Positions 55,704 to 64,000 of a DNA stretch of 64,000 nt are shown here, piece after piece. Below the pieces are notes generated by a model. It was not told the DNA's origin. It did not search any database and saw only the letters and a program-made list of their open reading frames with translations. Every line of letters starts with the position of its first letter. Position 1 is the first letter of the stretch. Source of the stretch: Vermamoeba vermiformis (Eukaryota > Tubulinea > Echinamoebida); assembly GCA_045837725.1 (NCBI GenBank), contig JBEWZL010000124.1, positions 496,001 through 560,000 of the forward strand, given 5' to 3'. The position numbers and the translations under genes were made by a program.

Positions 55704-57130
55704 TTATTTTTGTGGCTTAGTGCACACAAGAACGCCAACTGAAGGGAAAGCACTCGTCAGAACAAATACGTCTTTCTTTACCAGTCCGCCTTTGGCAGCC
55801 CATCCGGCAATTGTTTCTTCGGACCAAGCCCATCCTTCCGAGCTTCTGTATTTTGTATATATAGATTAGAAGCATTCTTATATAAGAATATTATATTAAT
55901 TTACCTAGCAGTCAAGTGCAAGTTGTAAATAGCGCGTTGTTTTTCGGATGCGCTCGTAACATTTCCATCGCCAAAAGCATCGATAACAACCAATTCTCCG
56001 CCCTCTTTAACGAGTTCTGAAGCTTTGAGGACAATTTTCTCTGCGATTTGAGCACTATCAAAATGATGTTTAGCTAAATGAACGGGGTATATATAAATTT
56101 TGAGATCTTACTTTTCAATTCGTAAATAGTTAGCAATGACTACGCGATCGTAAGTATGCTTAGGGATGTTATTGATTTCGAGGAAAGCTGCCTTCAAAGG
56201 TCTCGATCTGCTTCACGCCCATCTTCTCAGCAAATTTTCTGAAATTTACTAGCACCTGTGGGAAATCAACCGCCGAGACTCTAAAGATCTATTAATACTT
56301 TATAGTATACTAATAATATAATGGTAATTAACGTACTTTACGTCATCGCGGCCGTTTGCCATTGACAAGGACCAAATGCCGGATCCAGCACCAATATCGA
56401 TGATGTTCTTAGCTTGGGATAATTTGCTTGACGTCTCTTTGGCAGATCGTTCGAACATTAAGCCGAGGTAATGAGCGGCTGTTTTGTACGCTTCTTCGCG
56501 TACTGCAGATTCGCCTTCAAAAAATAAATTAAATTTTTGTTCTAATATTCGCCCTATACGTGATCAAATTATGATATTTTCGTATATTTACCTGAGAAAT
56601 TTGTTTCATAGCCAGTTCCAGTACGCAAGAACTTTTCAGTGGATCCGAAAACATCCACCAGCTGAAGGAAACTTCCAGGAGTTTTGGCACCACCTTCCTT
56701 CATGAAGGGGGCAGCAGTATAAGTACCTTTTTCCTTATCAAATAATATTAATTCAAAGGAAAGAAAGGCGTCGAGAATGCCGCGAAGGGATCGCTCATTA
56801 ACTCCACATTTTTCGACGATCTGCGCAATAGTCTTGGGTGACTCTTCACAAAGTTGGTCAAATACACCTAGAATACAATATAAATATTTGATCTTAATAT
56901 TTTAGCGACTGATTAATTATGAAAATTTTTTCAATTTTTGTAAGCTAATTTAGTTGCTTGAAATAGCATGCAGGCATTTTACCACAATAAACATAATATA
57001 CTATTATACTATTATTACTAAGTATGGAATTTATTAGTTTTAACAACGTACCAGTTCGTACAGCGGCGGTAAAGGCATTGCTGAGGCCTAAAGTCTGCCA
57101 CAACATGATGAATTTATTGTCGGTAGACAT
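55704..57130 (-). CDS. Plant-type (family 2) S-adenosylmethionine O-methyltransferase
   Basis: Start at 57130 (MSTDNKFIMLWQTLGLSNAF). The N-terminal dimerisation/winged-helix part reads FDQLCEESPKTIAQIVEKCG and RSLRGILDAFLSFELILFDK. SAM motif I is NIIDIGAGSGIWSLSMANG. Then VSAVDFPQVLVNFRKFAEKM, and after a one-base disturbance at 56196-56198 (AAA/TTT), INNIPKHTYDRVVIANYLRI. Later KEGGELVVIDAFGDG matches the GG...L-I-D segment, and the end is PSVGVLVCTKPQK. The arrangement is that of acetylserotonin or polyketide O-methyltransferases, including those acting on signalling polyketides in social amoebae, but the substrate cannot be read from the sequence. The usual catalytic His before the end is not evident in the last exon. 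About 370 residues, six exons. Confidence 0.8.
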
Positions 57131-57533
57131 TATGAGTATGATTAGTGTTCGCAGGTGTGGTTGATTGCTGGTTGGCTTTGATTTCAATTGATTTTGTGCG
57201 CATCTATTTTTATGCCTTCCAAACCTTGGGGAAATTCGATCATATTCATCCCCAAAATTGAAAGATACTGTTCAACGAATTCTGTGAATATCTTTCGATG
57301 ATCTTCGCGTACTTACAGGCCTCTGAGTGTTCGAGATCCGCTCCGCACCGGATTGGGGAAATCTGTTGGAACAACGTTGACCAAAAATTTTGTACGCCGG
57401 TCGGAAAAGGTAGAAACAATTCTTCGCTGCGCATTTTTGTACCTTTAATGAAAGAATATTAATACCACAGCGCATACTACATTTTAAAAAGACCTTTGTC
57501 TTACCGCTTGATTCATTTTCGCTTATTTTGTTT
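57131..57533. other. Divergent promoter region, nothing else recognised
   Basis: 403 bp between the methyltransferase and small F-box-like gene starts; no supported gene. Confidence 0.4.
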
Positions 57534-57985
57534 ATGAATCAAGCACCAGAGGAGTACAGTTATAGTTTCGATGATTTCCCCGATGAAATAAAAATTGGCA
57601 TTCTTAAAGACCTCGATTTTGCCCTTAATCCAGGTAAGCCGATTTTATTTTGGTTAAAAAAAATCAAAATAATTATTTTAAATAGTTGTAAATAATGACA
57701 AAATAATAATATAAAATAATAGGCTCGTTTATTGCCCTTCAGCTCACTTCTAAAAGCATTGCGCATCTGTCCAAAACAGAGCGCGAGTTGCATGTGGCTT
57801 GGTTCGCGCAGTTCTCCGACAACGAGGCAAATGTTGATGATTACTACATACCTGGCCTATTTAAAAACTACTATAAATTGGCCAAAGACACATCTAGCAA
57901 AGGGCGCGACAAGTTGATGCATTGGCTCGATAAGCAGTACTTTCAACGCATGATGAAAACACTAGGCTTTGAAGACAAATACTAG
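57534..57985 (+). CDS. Small F-box-like protein
   Basis: Two exons (57534-57634 and 57722-57985, intron GTAAGC...AATAG) encode about 121 residues. FDDFPDEIKIGILKDLDFAL followed by FIALQLTSKSIAHLSKTERE fits an F-box (LPxEixxxIlxxL...xxxvsKxw). The remainder is helical and basic (KGRDKLMHWLDKQYFQRMMK) and ends GFEDKY with no substrate-recognition repeat. A Skp1-binding role is inferred. The ATG at 57534 is the first in frame. Confidence 0.6.
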
Positions 57986-58120
57986 CGAGTTCTTATCAAA
58001 GCTATAGCGCGTGGTCGTGCATGGCGTTAGTGTAAGCAGATCCGTTGAATAAATTTTATTTGATTGCAAGCATTGATGGCTCGAGCCAAATAATTCAATA
58101 TAAGAATTATATGACCTAGT

Positions 58121-58919
58121 TTAGAACATAGTCATGACGACGCTAACTGCAATGCCAAGAGCGCCAACGATTGAAACAGCGTTGCTGCTCTTGGATGGAG
58201 CTTTGGTCGGGGTGGCAGTCGGACCGGCTTGAGGAACAGAGGTCATGGGAGCAGATTGAGGAGCTGCAACTGGAGCGCCAGCCATTGGAGCACCAGCAGG
58301 GCAGTTGATATCTTGGCGTAACCAAGTTCGGCATTGCCTCCACAGCCACCAGTAAGCTCAGTAGTGTTAGTAACATAGGTAGCGCAGTCGTCAAGTTTGG
58401 TGTTCTCCCAATGCACAACGGTTTGGCCAAGAGGGGTCTGATTATCAGTGCAGAAAGAGAGCAAAGTCATAGCGGGAGAGGGCGAGAGATTGACGCAGAC
58501 GTAAGGAAGAACTGCATTAAGAAAGATCAATTAACTACTGCTGTATATATATCTACTACTAATGGAAGCTAATCGCTGGAAAAGCTTGTAAAGATTTAAT
58601 GGTTACCGTGTAACGGATTTCTTTTCTTTGACTTACCTCCAACTTTGCGGGTGATATTGGTTCCAGTGCAGGCATTGTTATCGTAGGTGTTGAAAACAAC
58701 GAAAGTAGAAGGAATAGTTGCTGCAGTAGCGCCACAAGAAACAGTACGGAATTGGCTGGTTCCGATGGCTTCGCAAGTAACAGCAGTGCAGGTGTCCTAA
58801 GCAACTCATCAGCATCATATTTTCAATCATTACGACTACTTACGTTGAGCTCGCTGACAACACCAACGAGATCTGCATCATTGCAACCAGAAGCAGAGAA
58901 GATAGGGGGGGGGGGTTTG
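58121..58919 (-). CDS. Secreted Cys-rich protein with GPI-like tail; 5' end lost in a G11 run
   Basis: Exons read FSASGCNDADLVGVVSELN, then DTCTAVTCEAIGTSQFRTVS and NNACTGTNITRKVGG, then VLPYVCVNLSPSPAMTLLSF, DDCATYVTNTTELTGGCGGN, then a Pro/Ala/Ser/Thr spacer (APMAGAPVAAPQSAPMTSV) and a hydrophobic end (AVSIVGALGIAVSVVMTMF). The plan (about ten Cys, N-glycosylation sites, PST spacer, hydrophobic tail) is that of a GPI-anchored surface protein. The frame changes once near 58312, at a GG pair. The expected signal peptide is missing: exon 1 runs upstream into a run of 11 G (58905-58915), after which no coding continues, so the assembly may be faulty there. Confidence 0.55.
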
Positions 58920-59052
58920 TCAAATGAGATGACACCACAAAGATATGATTTCGGCACCGCTTTGGAAACCTCCTGTCGTAAATCAAAAATCTTTTATACA
59001 GCAATTTTTTACAATTGATTATGTACACGCTTATGCCAATATCGAAGCTTAA

Positions 59053-62000
59053 TTAAGCTGAGTCATGCAACACACGGATCTTCTCCGACGCGGTGTCATC
59101 CAAGATGAAGACTTCACCAGTAGTTCCGTTCACTCTAACTCTCATGCCGTCTCTCAATATCTCCATGACGCCCTTGCATGCAACGACAGCAGGAATGTTC
59201 AGCTCGCGTGCTGTGATCGCTGCGTGTGTCAAGGCACCACCTTCTTGGGCAATAACTCCGCTGCTTTGTGAGAGCATCATGCAAAAAGCAGATGAAGTGG
59301 AATAGGTGACCAAGATATCTATAGGAATAGAATTTTAATCGATGTTATTTTTTTGACGTCGGATCCGTTTTAAACTCACCTCCTGGCTTGAACTTGTGTC
59401 GGTCAGTTTCGATGCTACGGATGACAGTAACTTTTCCTTCAACAATGCCCTTCGAGCCAGGAGCACCCACTAGCTTCTTATCGTTGATAATGCTCTCGAT
59501 GTTCTGGCTCTGCTCGTTGAACATCAGCTCCGCGATGATTGAAACAGCTTTGACGATTCGATGGGTGTGCTTAGGGAACCTAATAGACGTCAGAACACGT
59601 ATAAATTAGTGGGATAATATAACTTACCAATCAAGAGGAGGAATTTTAGGGCCAGATGGGGCAGGACCGAGATGTTGAGGCACATCCTGAAGATTGACCG
59701 TCTTGCGGTACAAAAGTCGTTCAGCAAAGAGCTTAGACAAGGCTTCGGTCTCTTCATTAGGGGCGTAAGTCTTATAAAGAAGTTCTAGCTCGGGCAAGTC
59801 AGCTTCAGTCGCCAATTCCTTATTTGGTAAAATGTTTCGATTGACCAAACGTTGACCGACCTCCAACATTGCATGGCGCAAGAGACCGATGCCCATCATA
59901 TCACCGTACATGGATCTTTCATCGCGCAGAGGATGCATGTATTGGGCTTCAGCGAGCAATTCATCGAAAAGAGCTCGATCTGAAATTGAATTTGTAAGCA
60001 TAAAATTCTTTTATAATTAAGTGGTTGCCACTTACCCTTTTCAGGAACGCGATTGCGGACTTCGTTGATTTCGCTTTGCGAAGGAGCAGTGGCAGGCAAC
60101 AGACCGGCGCCGTACAAATAAGTCTTTTTCAGGCCGTGTAACAAGAGCGCGGGCTGCTCGATCAAAGTTTGTTGTACGACATCATAGCCATTGGTCAATC
60201 TGTAGCCAGCTTGAATTTCATCTGAAGCATTACCATATTTAGCTACTGTCAAGGTACGCCAAAAAAAGTTTTAAATCCGCTTACATTTTTTGACGACTGG
60301 ACCGACTCCTGCACGAGATTTCAAGCTTTCGATGACTGCCGCGGGATTTTCGGACTGTTCGAGCAACAACAAGGCCTCGGGATCTTTCTGGAACGCCTCG
60401 AATATTTCTTCAGCAATGAATTCTTCGACACTGCAAAACAAGGTTAGATCTGCTATTCATGAACGCGGTTTCTATCAACGAACATACCCTGAGCCAATAG
60501 GCGCCGTGCCATGAATGATTGAAATGCCTGATTTGATATCCAAGCCCCAGTCGTACTTAATATGAGCCAAAAAGTCTTGGAGCGGCAACATGGCAGTGAA
60601 CGTGTAAATGTGATGCTTTTGAACCATGTAGCCAGCCTGCAATACTACCATTAGTAATCACATACAATATGTATTATAAAAGTGATCTTACGTTTTCATA
60701 GCAGTCCATGAGGTGAGCCCAAACTTCGTCATCCGAAAGTTTTGCACGCTCGACAGCAGCTGGATCCAAAAATCAGTATTGAGTTGAATAACAAGTATCT
60801 ATTAATCAATGCATACCGAGCTTGATGTTTCTGTTGTAACAGTTGCGCTTGTCTTCTTTGAGCCAGTAGTCCATGTCTTGGCGGCAGATCTTGTCTTTGA
60901 ACACATTTTCAGCGTTCTTGAATCGCTCTCTGATGGCAGGATGGAATCGTTGAATTAACTTGAAAAGGAGCTTGGGAGGAGGACCTTAATGGATGTTAAT
61001 ACGAGTTACTTATTGTTTATAGTTCGTAGAAATTACCTCGTGCATCAGCAGGAGCGCCGACGAATCGCATGCACATGTAAGTGAAGCCATTGACTTCTTT
61101 GTGCTCAACGTAATCTAGCATTGAACACGTGACTCGAGAGCTGCGTTGCATAGCGACCTTTTGATTGTTGGGATACACGTTGAAAAACATCTTCGACATG
61201 GCTTGAGGCATGTGCACGCCTTCCAAGGCCCATGCACCAGGACCAGGTGCCTTCCATTCTTTCAAGAACGAGAACTTTTGTTGCCAATTGTTCGTGGTGA
61301 TTGGTCGTGCTTGCAGTAAGAACAACTTGCCTTGTTTGTCGAATGCAAATTCAATATCTGGAGTAATAACCTTGATTAGTATACTTATACTTGTTGGTTC
61401 ATTTGGCGTACCTTGAGGGCACTCAAATGTGTTTTCGACTTTCAGCGCGAGTTGAGCGACGAGTTTGACGCGTTCATCGTTTAGTGAAACAGCGCTCTCG
61501 AGGTCTTTTGGCAAATGCTTAACATTCAATCCGCCGTTCTCAGTCTTATCAGCTGATCGAAATATCGTTAGAAAGGTGCCAGCCACGTTCAGATATTGTT
61601 TTCACTTACCACATGCAACAGATTGCTTGGCCAAGTTGATTTTTGTGCGACGGATCTCGAGTTTATCGTTCTTCGCGATGATAAATTGATCAGGCGAGAC
61701 TTCACCAGCTACGACCATCTCGCCTTGACCGAAGTAGCTTTCAATCATCATTTCGTCTGTAGGACCCATTGGATTGACCGTGAAAGCCACGCCGCTGACG
61801 TGCGAGTCAACCATTTCTTGAATGACAACTGCCATTTTAGGGAATGCAGCAGGAGAGCCATCAGCTTGTTTCTCCATTGATTTTTGATAAGTGATCACGT
61901 GAGGGGTCCACAACGAGGCCCAGACTTTCTTGATGGCTTCGGAGACTTCCGCTGATGACTTGATGTTCAAGTATGTGTCGAATTGACCAGCAAAGGCCTT

Positions 62001-62665
62001 GCCGTTTGAATCTTCTTGATTGCTGCTAGAGCGGACGGCTACACCAAGAGTGCCTTGTCGTTGTGCAAGAAACTCGTCAATGGCGCTAAGCAATGCCTCA
62101 GAAACTGGATGCGCAAGAATCCGAGCTTTGATATCTTCGCATTGCTGCGAGAAGTCTATTTGAGTGAAAAAGTTAGAAAGCTATTTATAATTGGTATAAA
62201 TTTCTTCTTTACATCAGAAAAATTTTTACGGTTCTGAGTTTGAAAAAAGCTAAATTTGTAAAGAAATTTGAAAGTACCTGTAGATCCGTTCTCGGCAGCG
62301 GCATTGTTCAACTCTTCGATCAACTCGTCTGCGCCACTGTTGCGGATATGCTCTTCGTATACCCGGGTTGTAACAACGAAGCCAGTCGGAACATCGAATC
62401 CGAGAGCTATCAGATTCGACAAGTTCAAGCCTTTGTTGCCCAACAGGCTCGCATCGACTTCAGCAGCCTCTTTGAGTGTAGGAAAGTTAGTAGCAACTGC
62501 ATCGATGCGTCGCTGAGGAAGTTTTGGGGTTCGAGCATTGTTGGTACTTCCTCGTCCAAACTTTGATAAGAAGAAGGCACTAACGCCGAGTCCAGCGACA
62601 GTAAGTACCTTCTTAATATCAGAGAGTGCGGGAGTGAGTTGAGGTAAGGTTGTATTAGCTTGCAT
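59053..62665 (-). CDS. PEP-synthase / rifampicin-phosphotransferase-like enzyme with N-terminal hydrophobic segment
   Basis: Start at 62665 (MQANTTLPQLTPALSDIKKV), followed by a hydrophobic stretch (VLTVAGLGVSAFFLSKFG) that could be a membrane anchor. The ATP-grasp domain is typical of PPDK/PEPS: LLGNKGLNLSNLIALGFDVP, TLGVAVRSSSNQEDSNGKAF, AGQFDTYLNI, VVIQEMVDSHVSGVAFTVNP, GQGEMVVAGEVSPDQFI. The long middle region is RPH-like helical. The protein ends with the swivelling phosphohistidine domain (EGGALTHAAITARELNIPAV) close to the C-terminus (VLHDSA). There is no PEP-binding TIM barrel after the His domain, so the order is ATP-grasp, substrate domain, His domain, as in rifampicin phosphotransferases. 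It may phosphorylate a small molecule rather than pyruvate. About 10 short introns, roughly 950-1,000 residues. Confidence 0.82.
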
Positions 62666-63131
62666 TGGTGACGGTAAGTTGCGATCGGAATGATTGAAAA
62701 AAGATGTCGCAGTGAACGTGTATTTAAGGTCGCTTCGGGCATGTGATACGTTCACTGATTTCCTAGATTGACCGGGGTTTGACTTGATTTCAAAAAAATT
62801 GGGTAGATCCCCAAAAAATCCCCAAAAATCTTGGTTTGACCCCAAGCGAATTCTATGAAGCCCCAAAATGAAAAAGATAATTTTAGATATTATAAATTAT
62901 ATTATTAAGTTCCTAAGCTCGCTAATTTCTGTTTACCAGTTTTTGCCGTAGCGTGCTGCAATCTGCTCAGGTTCTTTTGTAGCTTCTCAATCAAAGAGTG
63001 AGAACGCAGACCCGCTCAATGTCTATAGATAACATCTTTTGACTATTCTGAATTAAACATTGGAGTTGTGTTCAACGTTGGGCATTGTAAATTGTGAATA
63101 ACAATTTGGTATCGTGAACAACAGCTTAATT
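62666..63131. other. Divergent promoter region, nothing else recognised
   Basis: 466 bp between the phosphotransferase and M20 peptidase starts. It has a short run of ACCCCAAA-like units (around 62790-62840) but no gene. Confidence 0.4.
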
Positions 63132-64000
63132 ATGAGCGAGGAATTCACCCAGACATTAACATCATTTGTACTTGAATTAGTTCAAATCAAGTCCGTCAAT
63201 GGTCAAGACTTGGATGGCGAAACAGCTGTCGCAACTCGAATTCATAAAGAAGCAACGAAGTTGGGTTTAGAATCGCAGGTAATTATGAGAATAATTTATT
63301 TAAATAATATCGTCGTAACATAGTTGACTTCTAGAACTTTGAAATAAAAAAATAATATTGACTTATTAAATAAAAGCTCTTAGGCGTAGATCCTCACCGT
63401 CAAAACGTTGTAGTAACGGCTAATATAGACATTATTGTTAATGAATCGAGCTCTCTAGCCTCTCAAAATGAACCCATTGGTCTCATGTTGTTCGTTGGAC
63501 ACATGGATACCGTTGCCATTGGCGATGTAATTAAATTGGTATACCTCCTTATTTACGTTAATTAATATTATATTTTAGAAGTGGACCACGTCTCCTTATG
63601 GAGAAATTCGTGACGGTAAAATTTATGGGCGAGGAACGAGTGATAATAAGGTACAAAGTAACGGTCATGCAGATCTACTTTGCAATTTCTTACAAAGTCT
63701 TAGGCAGGCATCGTATGCGCATTATACGCACTATCTGAGCTACAAAACAGCGATGCACTCGATTTGAGGACGAACACAGGTGCACCAGCCGTTCAAAAAC
63801 GAGCAAAAGCCGTTCTTGCAGGCGTAGTCGATGAAGAAAGTGGAGCTCAGAGTATATTAGGATTGCATTACTTATTATCACATCACTTCGATCTCGTCAA
63901 GGGCTATGTAAGAACTTAATATGATACCCAAGCATCATCTACTAATTGAACACTAGGGTGCGATTTACACTTACCTGAATCAAACGGTGACGATCGGTCA
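63132..64000 (+). CDS. M20-family metallopeptidase (ArgE/DapE/CNDP-like), truncated by the window end
   Basis: ATG 63132 gives MSEEFTQTLTSFVLELVQIK, SVNGQDLDGETAVATRIHKE. After two introns come IGLMLFVGHMDTVAIGD (zinc-ligand His and catalytic Asp in GHMDTV), KWTTSPYGEIRDGKIYGRGT and SDNK (bridging Asp in GRGTSDNK), then AGIVCALYALSEL and AVLAGVVDEESGAQS with the catalytic and ligand Glu pair. All metal ligands seen so far are in place. The family removes acyl groups or cleaves dipeptides; substrate unknown. The last intron ends near 63956 and the gene continues beyond 64000 (YTYLNQTVTIG). Confidence 0.88.

Noticed and set aside
1-64000. tRNA, rRNA, CRISPR arrays, retroelements or virus-like elements
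   Set aside because: I looked for T-arm-like motifs, regular repeats, terminal repeats and transposase or polymerase motifs and found none that hold up.

Overview
The window is nuclear DNA of a unicellular eukaryote. Genes are dense (about 25 likely functional ones in 64 kb), sit on both strands, and are split by many short spliceosomal introns (mostly 45-120 nt, GTAAG-type donors, CTAAC-like branch sites, AG acceptors). Stop codons are standard, apart from one TGA that reads as selenocysteine. The gene content (Sec-containing deiodinase, ankyrin/tyrosine-kinase-like kinase remnant, SLK-type Ste20 kinase, BTB-BACK protein, FAAP24-like protein, nidogen-like and beta-helix surface proteins) suggests a free-living protist. 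An amoebozoan or a related lineage is plausible, but I cannot name the species. I saw no retroelement, virus-like element, CRISPR array, rRNA or tRNA.

Layout. 0.2-9 kb: NagB/PIG-L fusion, twin-CX9C protein, nidogen-like surface protein, BTB-BACK protein, CDC123-like protein with a CaaX end. 9-12.8 kb: secreted beta-helix protein, a broken secreted-protein gene, a 36-residue microprotein behind three CACGTG boxes. 12.8-18.2 kb: one long TPR/helical-repeat gene. 18.1-28.3 kb: an accessory region built from a duplicated block of about 3 kb (FAAP24-like gene plus short ORFs). The two copies flank a second beta-helix gene and an ankyrin-kinase pseudogene; one copy carries a small inversion and the other an insertion. 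28.4-35 kb: coiled-coil/actin fusion, a decayed duplicate of a TPR gene end running into a purine-rich tract, then the intact TPR gene. 35-45 kb: SLK-like kinase and a divergent FHA/Glu-Val-rich/SAP protein. 45-51 kb: RDD membrane protein, an F-box protein fused to an eEF1A-like pseudo-GTPase, a selenocysteine deiodinase with a recognisable SECIS element. 51-64 kb: EF-hand protein, multi-pass membrane protein, Pro/His/Met-rich protein, O-methyltransferase, small F-box-like protein, secreted Cys-rich protein, PEP-synthase-like phosphotransferase, M20 peptidase (cut by the window end).

Many genes are arranged head to head with 25-750 bp between start codons, so shared promoters are likely. Ubiquitin-type adaptors recur (BTB-BACK, two F-box proteins, RDD/FAM8A1-like), and two proteins look nuclear or DNA-repair related (FAAP24-like, FHA-SAP).

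The strongest candidates for something new are the F-box/pseudo-eEF1A fusion, the coiled-coil/actin fusion, the FHA-(Glu/Val)n-SAP protein and the duplicated microproteins. About ten otherwise convincing genes are interrupted by single-base shifts, mostly in homopolymers. This looks like consensus error, and protein models here should be read with that in mind.
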